Positions 25,823 to 35,711 are shown, numbered from the stretch's first letter. The stretch is 64,000 nt of DNA from JBAYIE01 sp041665785 (GCA_041665785.1 JBAYIE010000013.1:1-64000); one strand, 5' to 3'. The notes: generated from the letters alone by a model not told the origin. Program-made: numbers and translations.

Positions 25823-27290
25823 GAACTTACGTTTCATTTTATACTGCCTGGCTTCTCTTGCAGTGGCACAGATCAAAGCACAACCGCAGTTTTCTGTTCC
25901 AACAACACTAAAAGATCTCACTTACACAAACCTTTCGAAACACGCATTTTATAAAGCAGGAAACGGCATCTTAGACAGCAGCCGTCAATACAAATTTGAC
26001 AGTCTGGAAATGCGCTGGAAATGGTTTGGGACAAAATTAATCTATGCATATGATTCAGATGCCAACAAGACCATCGTACATTCACAAAATTGGAACGATA
26101 CTTCATCGGGAGGACAAAGCCGGCTTCTGTTTACATACGATAACAACCGTAATATACTTTCTGAAACCACTCAACATTGGATAGCAGGCATTTGGGAAAA
26201 TTACTCACAGCATGTTTATGCGTACAATTCAAACAACGATATTACACAGGATTATTTTCACCTTTGGAATTCGCCCGATTGGGAGGAAAGATCACGTGCT
26301 GTGTATGCGTATAATGACAGCTTCAATATCATTACCATTGTATATGAAACGAAGGATTCGGGTATATGGGAGCGAATTACATTGGATTCATTTGTGTATG
26401 ACTCTTCCCATCAACTGATACAGCAATTCGATCTGCGTTGGTACGAGAACAAGTTAATCAGCGGTGAACATTTTTATTACACCTACGATTCGCTTAAAAG
26501 AGGGGTTGTTCGTCTGATTCAACGTTTAGACGGTATTTTATGGGAGAACAGCGTACAGTGGCTCTATACATACGACTCCGGCAATATGAATATTACTGAG
26601 ATAAGACAAAATTGGAAAGACAATGCCTGGGAAAACATAAACCAGATTCAATACATCTTAAATGTTAACCAAAAAATAACCCAGGAAGTTAAACAGCTTT
26701 GGGATGGTGTAAACTGGGTAAACAAATCCCGGCGAAAAATCCTGTACAATGGGCTTCAACAAAAAACCATGGATTATTTGTCGACCTGGTACGACAATAA
26801 ATGGAACAGCGATGAAGAAAAAACGTATGAATACGATAACAACGGAAATGAAATCCATTATCTGAAAAAAGTATGGGATTCCAATAAACTAACCTGGTAC
26901 AAATATGCTACTGAAGATAAAATCTTCGATTCGGGAAATAATTTATTGTCGCATCAAACCTGGGTTAATTCCAGTCCCAATGCTCCTGTATTCAAGACTT
27001 TGTATTACTACCGCGGCTTTCCATCGGGCATGGATGATGTTGCAAAACAAGGAAATACTTTTATGCTTTATCCAAATCCTACCCGCGATTGGCTCAATAT
27101 TTCAACCGGGACCTACGGCGAAAATATTCAGGTAAAATTATTCAGTATGATAGGTCAGCTTATTCTGGAAAGAGAAATTAAGTATAACAATGCTTATATG
27201 CTTAACCTTTCCGATGTACAGCCTGGTTTATATATGATTGAGGTAAGACAAAGTAAATTACTCCAAAACGGAAAGTTTATACGTGAGTAA
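25815..27290 (+). CDS. Secreted YD/W-repeat protein with T9SS type A sorting domain
   Basis: 491 residues. A signal peptide (ending AVAQIKAQ) leads to about nine degenerate repeats of roughly 40-45 residues with the pattern YxYDxxxN...W....WE....Y (for example LYTYDSGNMNITEIRQNW, then AWENINQ). This resembles the YD-type beta strands of Rhs-like or lipoprotein repeat families. The C-terminal sorting tail has FMLYPNPTRDWLNIS, VKLFSMIGQLIL and LQPGLYMIEV-like strands (here VQPGLYMIEV). A cell-surface or released adhesin-like role is possible but not shown. Overlaps the small membrane gene upstream. Confidence 0.8.
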   Translation: MNKNLRFILYCLASLAVAQIKAQPQFSVPTTLKDLTYTNLSKHAFYKAGNGILDSSRQYKFDSLEMRWKWFGTKLIYAYDSDANKTIVHSQNWNDTSSGGQSRLLFTYDNNRNILSETTQHWIAGIWENYSQHVYAYNSNNDITQDYFHLWNSPDWEERSRAVYAYNDSFNIITIVYETKDSGIWERITLDSFVYDSSHQLIQQFDLRWYENKLISGEHFYYTYDSLKRGVVRLIQRLDGILWENSVQWLYTYDSGNMNITEIRQNWKDNAWENINQIQYILNVNQKITQEVKQLWDGVNWVNKSRRKILYNGLQQKTMDYLSTWYDNKWNSDEEKTYEYDNNGNEIHYLKKVWDSNKLTWYKYATEDKIFDSGNNLLSHQTWVNSSPNAPVFKTLYYYRGFPSGMDDVAKQGNTFMLYPNPTRDWLNISTGTYGENIQVKLFSMIGQLILEREIKYNNAYMLNLSDVQPGLYMIEVRQSKLLQNGKFIRE

Positions 27291-27332
27291 CGGGTAACTA
27301 TTAATTCTCAAGTATTAAACAGAAGTGCAACT

Positions 27333-27998
27333 TTATTCCCACACTGCTTTAAAAAAGTCATTCACCTTCTTTGCGGCCTTCACATATTCCATCAACGTAT
27401 CTGCAAGTTCATCGCTGGTAATGAGGTTTGCTTTGAGTGATGCCTGAAAATAGAATTGCTTGTTGGCAATCAGCGGTTCTTTAGCTACGAGTTCCTGAAT
27501 CTCGGCAGGCAGTCGTTTGTTTTGTTCTCCTTTCAGCGTACCAAATTTAGATTTGAAAGCCGAATCGGAATATGCCTTGGCAAATGCCTTCAGGTTGTCG
27601 CCAATATGATTCCGGATCTCAAGCAATTTGTCATCCTCTACCATATACACTCCACCGAAAACACCAATTCCCTCCGGCCCCAACTGAAAATAAAAACCCG
27701 GATACGACTTATCTTTCTTGCCAAACCGCGAAATATTGGCAGCAACATAAGTATTATACGGAGTCTTGTCTTTCGAAAAACGGATATCCTTGTTGATGCG
27801 CATGATAGCATCCGCCGGTTTGATCTGCACTTCCGGATCCAGTTTCTGTATGCGCCTGATCATCTCCTCCACAAAATCTGAGAAAGGTTTTTTTACTTCT
27901 TTTTCATAAGTCTTGCGGTTTTCGTTGAACCAGACAGTGGTATTGTTTTTCGACAGTTCTTTGAAGAACTTCATAAATGCAGGGGTGAAGTATGGCAT
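27333..27998 (-). CDS. DUF2461 / TIGR02453 family protein
   Basis: 221 residues, cytoplasmic. Shows the family pattern: F.KELSKNNTTVWFNENRKTYE at the N-terminus, INKDIRFSKDKTPYNTY in the middle, then YFQLGPEGIGVFGGVY. The biochemical role of this widespread family is unknown. Single gene, converging with the T9SS repeat protein. An AT-rich repeat array starts immediately upstream. Confidence 0.85.
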   Translation of the reverse strand: MPYFTPAFMKFFKELSKNNTTVWFNENRKTYEKEVKKPFSDFVEEMIRRIQKLDPEVQIKPADAIMRINKDIRFSKDKTPYNTYVAANISRFGKKDKSYPGFYFQLGPEGIGVFGGVYMVEDDKLLEIRNHIGDNLKAFAKAYSDSAFKSKFGTLKGEQNKRLPAEIQELVAKEPLIANKQFYFQASLKANLITSDELADTLMEYVKAAKKVNDFFKAVWE

Positions 27999-28004
27999 GG
28001 GGGT

Positions 28005-28450
28005 GGTTAATTGTTATTGGTTATTGGTTATTCGTTATTCGTTATTAAGTAAGAGTTCTCTGGTTAGCTACTTTGTACTTCGTAATTAGTAATTCGTAAT
28101 TGGTTAATGGTTATTGGTTATTGGGTTTTTAAGTGGAAGTTCTCTGGTTAGCTACTTTGTACTTCGCAATTAGTAATTCGTAATTGGTTATTGGTTAATG
28201 GTTATTGGGTTATTCGTTATTAAGTGGGAGTTCTCTGGTTAGCTACTTTGTACTTCGTAATTTGTAATTCGTAATTGGTTAATAGTTATTGGTTATTGGG
28301 TTATATGTTATTAAGTGGGGATTCTCTGGTTAGCTACTTTGTACTTCGTAATTCGTAATTGGTTATTGGTTATTGGTTATTCGTAATTAAGTAAGAGCTC
28401 TCGGGTTAGCTACTTTGTACTTCGTAATTAGTAATTCGTAATTGGTAATC
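28005..28450. repeat. Tandem array of about five 76-91 bp AT-rich units
   Basis: The core GTTCTCTGGTTAGCTACTTT (or a close variant) begins at 28055, 28139, 28230, 28320 and 28396, giving periods of 84, 91, 90 and 76 bp. Each core is followed by GTACTTCGTAATTAGTAATT-type words and then a variable number of TTATTGG/TTATTCG words. The units are contiguous and diverge by small indels of the 6-8 bp words, as expected from slippage. No reading frame runs through it. Related degraded units lie at 283-440. Confidence 0.85.
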
Positions 28451-28704
28451 AAAGTTCAATTTTTTTTCTTCGCTACCAAATCAATTTTTAAGGCATGGGA
28501 TGAATCCTAAAATCTGTTAAAGTTTTCTTTATGGAATAGGCATGATGCTAATATTTTACTACAACCTTCAAGCCTCACAAAAAATCAATTTTCACTAACT
28601 GTTCCTTTAAAATACATTTCCACCACCCTGTGTGAACACAAACCATTAAGGTAACAATCGCTTAAAACTAAATAGATGTTGATACGAGATCTTTGCTGCC
28701 GAAT
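28451..28704. other. Intergenic region before the metallophosphoesterase
   Basis: About 254 bp, very AT-rich, with no reading frame. No exact TAnnTTTG element was seen. It separates the repeat array from the gene at 28705. Confidence 0.4.
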
Positions 28705-29676
28705 ATGGAACAAACCTCACGCAAACTTTTCATCAAAGGTGCCCTGACATTGGGTTTAGGAGAGTTATTATCAATGTCAAAAACCGGAGCAACACCATCC
28801 TTATTTAAATCATCTGCAGCTGTGCCGGGACCTGCCCGGGTTTTACGTGTGGCCCATCTCACCGATATACATATGATGCCCGACAAAACTGCCCGCAATG
28901 GTTTTGCAGAAGCGCTAAAGCAAGTTAATTCCCTGAAAGATAAACCTGATTTCATGATCAACGGAGGCGATTCGATCATGAATGCAGTTACCTTAACCAA
29001 GTCGGAAGTCAGGAAACAGTGGAGTTCCTTTAAAGAAATAATGAAACTTGAAAATGAAATTCCTGTTAAGAGTTGCATCGGGAATCATGATTTATTTGGG
29101 TGGGCCATACCCGGAATCAATAAGCAGGACAGCAAAACCTGGGCTGCAGACGAAATGGAGATGCCATCGCGTTATTATTCCTTCATACAAAATGGATGGA
29201 AATTTATTGTTCTGGATAGCATTCATTCCCGTAAAAGCATTCCCGGATATTTCGGAAAACTCGATGAATTGCAATTCAACTGGCTCCATCAGGAACTGCA
29301 ATCCACTCCTTCAGGTATTCATGTTTGCATTGTTTCGCATATTCCCATTCTGGCTGTTTGTACCTTTTTTGATAAGAGTTATATCAATCAAAATCACTGG
29401 TCGGTTCCCGATAATACCTTGCACGCGGATGCCGACCGGTTACGGGATCTGTTTTACCGTAATGGGAATGTTAAGTGTTGCCTGAGTGGTCATATTCACC
29501 TCATTGATCATGTGAATTACCTGGGATCAGATTATTACTGCAATGGCGCTGTATCAGGAGCCTGGTGGAAAGGCGATCACAAGCAATTTTCACCCTCCTT
29601 TATCATCATGAATTTCTTTGCCGATGGCAGCACAACGCGCGAAGTGCATCATTACAACTGGAAAGTTTCGGTCTGA
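28705..29676 (+). CDS. Secreted calcineurin-like metallophosphoesterase
   Basis: 323 residues from the ATG at 28705; the in-frame TTG at 28693 is less likely. The N-terminus TSRKLFIKGALTLGLG looks like a twin-arginine-like or weak Sec signal. All metallophosphoesterase motifs are present in order: HLTDIHMMP (DxH), NGGDS (GD), GNHDLFG (GNHD), VSHIPI (H) and SGHIHLID (GHxH). Two metal ions are expected. The substrate is not evident; phosphodiesters or phosphoproteins are possible. Converges with the haem/copper gene with a 5-bp gap. Confidence 0.88.
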   Translation: MEQTSRKLFIKGALTLGLGELLSMSKTGATPSLFKSSAAVPGPARVLRVAHLTDIHMMPDKTARNGFAEALKQVNSLKDKPDFMINGGDSIMNAVTLTKSEVRKQWSSFKEIMKLENEIPVKSCIGNHDLFGWAIPGINKQDSKTWAADEMEMPSRYYSFIQNGWKFIVLDSIHSRKSIPGYFGKLDELQFNWLHQELQSTPSGIHVCIVSHIPILAVCTFFDKSYINQNHWSVPDNTLHADADRLRDLFYRNGNVKCCLSGHIHLIDHVNYLGSDYYCNGAVSGAWWKGDHKQFSPSFIIMNFFADGSTTREVHHYNWKVSV

Positions 29677-29681
29677 AATGA

Positions 29682-31010
29682 TCACTCCAACGAAATCCTT
29701 TCGTCCCGTGCTTCATATGGCAGAAACAAAAAAACCAATCGCATCATTTCACTGGTTTCATTCATCCCCGATTCGAATAAAATATCCCTTGGAGGTTGAA
29801 ACGGGTTTTCAGGATTAGCGGTGGAATTATCGTATACTGCTTCAGCGTGCAGCAAAGAACCTGCAGGAATCTTAAGCATGGTTTTGAACCGGTAAAATTC
29901 CTGCCAATTGTGATCCCATTCCGGAATATCAATTAAACGGATTGTATCACCCTGCGGAGTCAAAGCATATGCCTTAAACGAGATTCCCAGCTGGTGCATA
30001 TGCGGATTGATATTCAACAATGAAATATCCTGATGAAACCTGACATTGATTTGTGCTTTAAATGAAGAAGTCCCGGCTGGAATTTTCCAGATGGTGTCGG
30101 CATGTGGCCTTGCTGGCTTAAATGCAGCGAAACCCATTTTTCTACTTGGTCGCACCGGAGCAAAGTAAATACGCAAAGAGGAAGAATCCATTTGATCGAT
30201 AGGTGTTGGCGCATAATGCAAATTCCGGATGAGTAATACACCTTTCTTCGGCAGGTAAAATCCAATTTCGGGAGGATAATGTTGTAGGGAAGTGCCCGGT
30301 AACCAACCCCCATGATAATGTTCCACCGGCATTTCTCCCCGTTTCCCGACGAGTTGAAGATATCGGTAGTCATGTGCATCATCAACCCGGTTCAGGGTAT
30401 CTGCATCGTATTCAAAATAATCCGGACCTTGTTTTATATCCACGTCGGGAGCTACTTCCAAAATCTGATAGCTGGCATGGTGCACCACCGACCTGTTGCC
30501 GGGAATGAATTCAATTGCACTAACAAATGTGTCGCGTTCGATCTGATAAGGGATTTTATAACATATATATGTATTGCTATTGTTACCTCTCACTTTATAT
30601 GCTTTTTTCATGGATAAGATCAAATCCGGTTGTGTATTTACCCTGACTCCGTTTAAAGCATCCATGGCAGTCGGTTTTATCGTATTTCCTGGTTTTGCGC
30701 CGGTATCTATCCATGCAAGAATATTCATTTTCTCTTCCGGACTGAGAGCTTTGTTGTTCGCAAATTCGCGGTAATGATTGTTTGCTTTCCAGGGTGGCAT
30801 TATCGACTGATCTATAACATATCGGATGATTGATTTTCGTTTGACTAAATCGGAATACTGTTCGAGGCTGAACGGAGCACTTCCCTGGTGGTTGTGACAG
30901 ATCACACACTTTTTCTGAATAATTGGATATACATCCGCATAGGTTAGCGCTTGCGCACTGAGTGTTTCCATTCCAAGCAGAAACAATATTACCCAGAGCA
31001 TTAATTTCAA
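29682..31010 (-). CDS. Cytochrome c fused to a copper type II (PHM-like) monooxygenase domain
   Basis: 442 residues. Signal peptide (ending LSAQALT). A cytochrome c-type haem site is at C35-x2-C38-H39 (CVICH), with a Met in IMPPW as probable axial ligand. The second part resembles copper type II ascorbate-dependent monooxygenases: HH at 177-178 (VVHHAS), H265 (LHYAPT), HMH at 337-339 (NPHMHQLG) and M416 (SGMNET) fit the CuH and CuM ligands. Such enzymes hydroxylate C-H bonds. The haem may supply the electrons. It overlaps the dihaem peroxidase gene upstream by 4 bp, so both are co-expressed in the periplasm. Confidence 0.82.
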   Translation of the reverse strand: MKLMLWVILFLLGMETLSAQALTYADVYPIIQKKCVICHNHQGSAPFSLEQYSDLVKRKSIIRYVIDQSIMPPWKANNHYREFANNKALSPEEKMNILAWIDTGAKPGNTIKPTAMDALNGVRVNTQPDLILSMKKAYKVRGNNSNTYICYKIPYQIERDTFVSAIEFIPGNRSVVHHASYQILEVAPDVDIKQGPDYFEYDADTLNRVDDAHDYRYLQLVGKRGEMPVEHYHGGWLPGTSLQHYPPEIGFYLPKKGVLLIRNLHYAPTPIDQMDSSSLRIYFAPVRPSRKMGFAAFKPARPHADTIWKIPAGTSSFKAQINVRFHQDISLLNINPHMHQLGISFKAYALTPQGDTIRLIDIPEWDHNWQEFYRFKTMLKIPAGSLLHAEAVYDNSTANPENPFQPPRDILFESGMNETSEMMRLVFLFLPYEARDERISLE

Positions 31011-32944
31011 TACGTCCCTCCTATGTTTCTGTTATTCCATTCTACCGGATTCTCAAATTCCGGCAAACGATCCGGAATATGGCCCATATGGGAGGTATCG
31101 GATAGCGATTGCATAAACGCCACCAGGTCGCCAATCTCGCGGTTGGTTAAATGCAACGAATCACCGGGTAAGGTTTGATTGGGAACCACCAGTCCAAGGC
31201 CTGAACCTCCTCCGCGATTGTAAAATTCCACAACATCCTTCAAACTGCGGTATGCACCATTGTGCATGTATGGCGCGGTCAATGCACTATTGCGCAGCGT
31301 AGGTGTTTTAAAAGAATGACGAAAAATTTCTGACGCTTCTTTCAACTTTGCATTCATCCTGCCAGGATCCTTATCCAATATGAGGGTTGTTGTATATGGA
31401 TTTTCAGGAACTCCTAAAACTTCACTTTCACTTTCTGAATACAAAGGAGGAACTGTACCACTAAAATTCGGAGCGAAATGACAGGTCGCACATGCAGCTT
31501 TACCCATGAATAAATTGAAACCTCTTTTTGCTGCAGCATTGAGATGGGTTGATTCCCCGCGCACAAAATTGTCAAATGGTGACTGAAAGCTCCGAAGTGA
31601 GCTGACAAAAGCCGAAATAGCCCATGCTACTGTTCTTTGTTGTATGGGATTGGCTTCCTGCGGAAATGCTGCTTTAAACAAATCCATGTATGCTTTACTC
31701 CCGGATAAACGCTGCATGATTTCGAGAAAGGATGTATTGAATTCCTTTTCGCTTACCACGACATGTTCTATCTGGTCAGAAAGTGCATCAGCTCTCAGGT
31801 CGTGAAAGAATCTTTCGCTGTAAATGCAATTCATCAAAGTGGGTGCATTGCGATCCACAAAACCGGAAGAACCGGTAGCTTTGCTTTTTGGCAACCCATC
31901 GGAAAATGCTTTTTCCGGTTGATGACAACTTGCACAACTCCGTGATTGATCGGCCGACAGAACCGGATCAAAAAACAAATATTGTCCCAGGCGGATGAGA
32001 CCGGGCGTAAGCGCATTGTTTGGAATACTGCTGTAGAAAGATGGATTCAGCAATTGCTCCGAAAACAAATTATCCGCATCCAGATTGAGCGCAAATTGAA
32101 TGCCGGGTGTTGATTCATAGATGGATTCGACACCCAAACTTTTTTGCAATTGACCCAATTGTTTAAATAAAGGGTTGATCACTGTCATTAAAAACCGAAG
32201 ATGATCCAACCGATCGATTTCATCCGTTGCATTCAACTGACGTATTCCCAGATCGTACAAATTTACCAACAATTGCATCTGCAGGTTTATCTCCGGATGA
32301 TCCGGTTGTGCATAAGCCATGGTGGTTAATTTCAATTGACCTAAGACTACTTTCGCATCGGCCAGTGATCGATCAGAAGCAGGAAGTTCAAATGCACTTA
32401 ATCCTAAAGTAAACAATCGAATTAATTCCATGCGCATGGCTTCAAAAACAATACGGTCATTCAGTCTGGAAGTATGCACATAAGCGTTTGCTGCCTGCTT
32501 CAATTCCTGCGCAGTCTTCCTCAATGCGTGAATATCCGGTTTTCCGGAATAAAGAATCTCATCCAAAACCTGTAACCCACCCGGCTCAATCACCATCAGT
32601 GTCGGAGCAACTTTATCCAGATGCGGCAATGGTGGTCCGTTGATCCATTCTTTCACATAAAGCGGATCGGTATATTCCCAGATATAAGATACTTTTTTAT
32701 ACGCATCGCGCAATTTCCCGTAGTGCTCCTTACATATTGCAGGATTCCATTCTTCCTGCTGTATGAGCATGCAGAATCGTTCGAGAGCCTTATTGAAAAC
32801 TTCCAAATCGTGTTGGTAGTTGTCGGCAATCTTTTGTGCCGATTTAGTTGTATCGTCTATTACCGCTGAAGAAAGCGATATCATAATGATACATGCAAGA
32901 AACAGGTATCGGATATTTTTTACTGAATTAAACCTTTGTTTCAT
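31007..32944 (-). CDS. Dihaem cytochrome c peroxidase/MauG-family protein with imelysin-like N-terminal region
   Basis: 645 residues. A signal or anchor (about 12-27) precedes an all-helical region of about 250 residues (30-290) that resembles imelysin-type iron-uptake domains; this is tentative. The C-terminal peroxidase region has two haem sites, C337-x2-C340-H341 (SCASCHQPEKAF) and C485-x2-C488-H489 (ACATCHFAPNF), and M560 (APYMHNG) as a probable distal ligand. Such enzymes reduce H2O2 or oxidise partner proteins in the periplasm. It overlaps the cytochrome/monooxygenase gene by 4 bp. Substrate unknown; a partner role for the downstream enzyme is likely. Confidence 0.85.
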   Translation of the reverse strand: MKQRFNSVKNIRYLFLACIIMISLSSAVIDDTTKSAQKIADNYQHDLEVFNKALERFCMLIQQEEWNPAICKEHYGKLRDAYKKVSYIWEYTDPLYVKEWINGPPLPHLDKVAPTLMVIEPGGLQVLDEILYSGKPDIHALRKTAQELKQAANAYVHTSRLNDRIVFEAMRMELIRLFTLGLSAFELPASDRSLADAKVVLGQLKLTTMAYAQPDHPEINLQMQLLVNLYDLGIRQLNATDEIDRLDHLRFLMTVINPLFKQLGQLQKSLGVESIYESTPGIQFALNLDADNLFSEQLLNPSFYSSIPNNALTPGLIRLGQYLFFDPVLSADQSRSCASCHQPEKAFSDGLPKSKATGSSGFVDRNAPTLMNCIYSERFFHDLRADALSDQIEHVVVSEKEFNTSFLEIMQRLSGSKAYMDLFKAAFPQEANPIQQRTVAWAISAFVSSLRSFQSPFDNFVRGESTHLNAAAKRGFNLFMGKAACATCHFAPNFSGTVPPLYSESESEVLGVPENPYTTTLILDKDPGRMNAKLKEASEIFRHSFKTPTLRNSALTAPYMHNGAYRSLKDVVEFYNRGGGSGLGLVVPNQTLPGDSLHLTNREIGDLVAFMQSLSDTSHMGHIPDRLPEFENPVEWNNRNIGGTY

Positions 32945-32973
32945 TTCCTTTCACTTTAAACACCGCTGTGAAT

Positions 32974-33001
32974 CAAAAAACCCGGAACCCCTAAGGGTTC
33001 C
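32974..33001 (-). terminator. Intrinsic terminator of the PhoX-like gene
   Basis: GGAACCC (32984-32990), loop CTAA, GGGTTCC (32995-33001). Read on the minus strand it is followed by GGGTTTTTTG, giving a six-T run. Located 28 bp after the stop of the minus-strand gene at 33029. Confidence 0.85.
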
Positions 33002-33028
33002 AGGCTACACTATACAATCAAAACGAAA

Positions 33029-34912
33029 TTACTCTACAACCACTTTTATCTTCTCTCCCTCGCTGTTTAGCAGCAAATAGGTTCCTGAAGAATAATGGCT
33101 CATGTCAATTTTTTGCGTGTTTCTGAACACGTTCAATCTTTTACCGTTCAAGTCATAAACAGCTACATCGGTAACTTTATTTAAGTTCAATTCGTGCGAT
33201 ACCGGATTCGGATAAACACTAAAATTTGAAGTGTTTTGAGGCTGCATAACATCTTCCAACGCGGTGGCCATTCCATCCCAACCACTAATAGCATAGGTCA
33301 TTGAGTTATTAAAAGGAAAGGTATTACCGGCATTGGGATGCTGCGAATTAACCAGCATGGTTTTAGAATCGAGAAATACTCCGCCCGTTGTTTCAGCACC
33401 CGGAGAGCAAGCGGTAATGCGGATCAAATTATTGAATGTTGGGTTGGGGATACTCATATCCAGCAAATACGTTTCACATACAACCTGATTACCTGCCTGA
33501 TATTCGGCCGGCATGCGGTTCCAGGTTCTACCATTCAAATCTTCCTGAATCACCATGTATGTTTTGTTGCCGATGTATCCAAAGTTTAATCCATCGGGAT
33601 TGGAAAGGTGAATGGCAGGATAAGCAGCTACATTTTGTGATGCTGATCCGGAATGCAATGGTCCTCCTTCAATATACGAATTAACCATACCGGTTGCAGG
33701 ATCCAGTTCAATAACCCGGCCATAATAATCTTTAAATGCACCGTTTCTTACTGAATCAGAAGCAGCAGCATCGGAACCCGGGAACGCTGAACCGTTCACC
33801 GCCTGATACCTGTTTTTGTATGCTGTGATCAAATGTGGAGCTATGGTTCCAAATGCAGAAACACCAGACTTAAAGGCGCTACCCGGATTGTCGTTGCCGG
33901 TTTCGGTGATATAAATTTTCCCGTTGGTTTTATTCAATGCTCCCCATTCCAGACGTGTAAACATGGTCGCACCACGACGGAAAGCTACAGTGCGCAAATT
34001 GAGCAAGGTATCCAGATTATTTTCTATAGCGATCCATTTGGATGGATCAGATGCTTTATGAACGTACAATTGTCCGGAAGTAAAATCGCCGGCATTGCTG
34101 GCCACAAACTTTGACAGCAAACCCGGTGTTCCGTCTTCAAACAGATAAACGGTTTTATTGTCTGCCATCAACACTCCGCCTTCATACCCTGCGCGGCCCC
34201 AGTTGTACTGTTTGCGGATTGCTTTTCCCTGTTTGGGATCCACTTCAACCATCCAGTTCAGGTTTTGATATTTCTTGATGCTCTTGCCGTTGAATCCCGG
34301 AAAACCTGCTGGTGTAGTGGTACCAATAATAAAATCAGTTGTATCCCGAACACCACCGCTGATTGCAGCATTGCTCGATTGCATCCATTCTTCCGCCGTC
34401 CAGATGCGTCCGTTATCAGCAGTTATGCCACCGCAATTCATTCCGGTTTCTCCAACTGTATTTGCAAAATCAACATTGAAAAATTTACCTGTCCGATTAT
34501 CCGACAGCGTTTGTGGTACAACTTCCAATACGTTGCCATTCAGCCGTCTTAATTTGAAACTGGTCATTCCTCCTCCATCTCCCACTTTATCATTCTTCTC
34601 CACCATTTCGTGATTAATTACCACCCAACCCAAATCTCCTTGTGCGAGTTTGGCCGGATCGGTTTCTTTGGTAAATCCGATAAAGTCGTGCCATTGTTTG
34701 GCCAGTGTTGCACCCGCAGCATTCCCATAGGTAGCTGTTGTTTGTACGGTATCCACACCTCCTACAAATAAGGTCTGAAAAGTTAATGGGGACTTAGGCA
34801 ACCAAACGGTTTTTGCTGACCATGTCGTATCTATTGAAACCGGAAAAGGAATTTGAGCATGTGCTGCCCTAAGTGAAACAATCGCCAGGGTTGTGAGTAG
34901 TACTTTTTTCAT
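33029..34912 (-). CDS. DUF839/PhoX-like secreted protein with T9SS type A sorting domain
   Basis: 627 residues. The ATG at 34912 (MKKVLLTTLAIVSLRAAHAQ) starts a good signal peptide; an upstream ATG at 34942 adds ten residues. The main body matches DUF839/PhoX-like beta-propellers: the sequence WVVINHEM near the start, CGG and EEW motifs, RAGYEGGVLM, and YITETGNDNPG with a probable metal-binding acidic cluster. PhoX enzymes are Ca/Fe phosphatases, but activity here is inferred from family only. The C-terminal sorting tail has FSVYPNPVSHELNL, VYDLNGKRL and SSGTYLLL. Own terminator follows. Upstream of the peroxidase gene on the same strand. Confidence 0.8.
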   Translation of the reverse strand: MKKVLLTTLAIVSLRAAHAQIPFPVSIDTTWSAKTVWLPKSPLTFQTLFVGGVDTVQTTATYGNAAGATLAKQWHDFIGFTKETDPAKLAQGDLGWVVINHEMVEKNDKVGDGGGMTSFKLRRLNGNVLEVVPQTLSDNRTGKFFNVDFANTVGETGMNCGGITADNGRIWTAEEWMQSSNAAISGGVRDTTDFIIGTTTPAGFPGFNGKSIKKYQNLNWMVEVDPKQGKAIRKQYNWGRAGYEGGVLMADNKTVYLFEDGTPGLLSKFVASNAGDFTSGQLYVHKASDPSKWIAIENNLDTLLNLRTVAFRRGATMFTRLEWGALNKTNGKIYITETGNDNPGSAFKSGVSAFGTIAPHLITAYKNRYQAVNGSAFPGSDAAASDSVRNGAFKDYYGRVIELDPATGMVNSYIEGGPLHSGSASQNVAAYPAIHLSNPDGLNFGYIGNKTYMVIQEDLNGRTWNRMPAEYQAGNQVVCETYLLDMSIPNPTFNNLIRITACSPGAETTGGVFLDSKTMLVNSQHPNAGNTFPFNNSMTYAISGWDGMATALEDVMQPQNTSNFSVYPNPVSHELNLNKVTDVAVYDLNGKRLNVFRNTQKIDMSHYSSGTYLLLNSEGEKIKVVVE

Positions 34913-35126
34913 TTGTTTAAAATTTTCAACAAAGCAACTCACCCTTCATTAAATCAATATTTATCTGATGTACTCATTAGTTAAAATCATTGTTAATTCA
35001 ATATCACATAATGCAAATTTTGATATTAACTCGTATCACGTTCACGCTTCAATAAATATTCAATTTTTGAATAAGCATGCAGATATAATGAATAAGCGCA
35101 AAAAACGATACCGCATAAATTGCATT

Positions 35127-35711
35127 ATGAAACTATCGGTCTTTATTTTTATTCTCAGTGGTGTAATTACATCCACCATGGCGCAAGACTATATCAAACC
35201 CTTACGCTTCGATACCGTACCCTGTAAAATTTTGCAGGAAGACAGCCTTTGGATCTATTACCAAACCAAACCCCAATCTAAGGTTCGCCGATACAAGAAA
35301 TCCGATGTGGAGCTTTACAGTTACTTTGGTCATTTAACAGTTTTGCAAACAAAACCAACCTCAGCGTACTTACAACCAAAGATTAAAACCAGACCTCACC
35401 TCACAGGTAGTGATTCCATTATTGCCGTTGCTGATAAGTTCCACAACCAGGCCAACGCCATGCTAACAGGATCAGTGATACTCGGAACTATAGGATATAC
35501 CGGAATGACTATTGGTTTATTGGGTGTTTTACTGGAAGGCAGCCTGGCTACTTTTGTGAATAGTACCCTTATTGTTGTTACCTCCTTTATTTTAAATATG
35601 TCCGCTGACTCTAAAAAATATAAGGCTAATAAAATGTTGTATCAAAGTAGTCCGGCTCAGACTTCAACTAATCCGATTGGAAAAATCACAGCTGATTCAA
35701 CTTCCAGATAA
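35127..35711 (+). CDS. Hypothetical secreted/membrane protein, paralogue 1
   Basis: 194 residues from the ATG at 35127 (MKLSVFIFILSGVITSTMAQ). In-frame ATGs at 34968 and 35088 give an unlikely extended N-terminus. After the signal comes the conserved block DYIKPLRFDTVPCKI, then DSLWIYY and a basic YKKSDVE. A hydrophobic pair of segments (about 115-160) follows. The next gene encodes the same layout with DYIKPQRFDTISCKI. No named family recognised. A surface or membrane role is inferred. Confidence 0.65.
   Translation: MKLSVFIFILSGVITSTMAQDYIKPLRFDTVPCKILQEDSLWIYYQTKPQSKVRRYKKSDVELYSYFGHLTVLQTKPTSAYLQPKIKTRPHLTGSDSIIAVADKFHNQANAMLTGSVILGTIGYTGMTIGLLGVLLEGSLATFVNSTLIVVTSFILNMSADSKKYKANKMLYQSSPAQTSTNPIGKITADSTSR

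Noticed and set aside
28005..28450. CRISPR-like array
   Set aside because: The units are contiguous with no unique spacers, and each repeat differs by loss or gain of short words; no cas gene is present.
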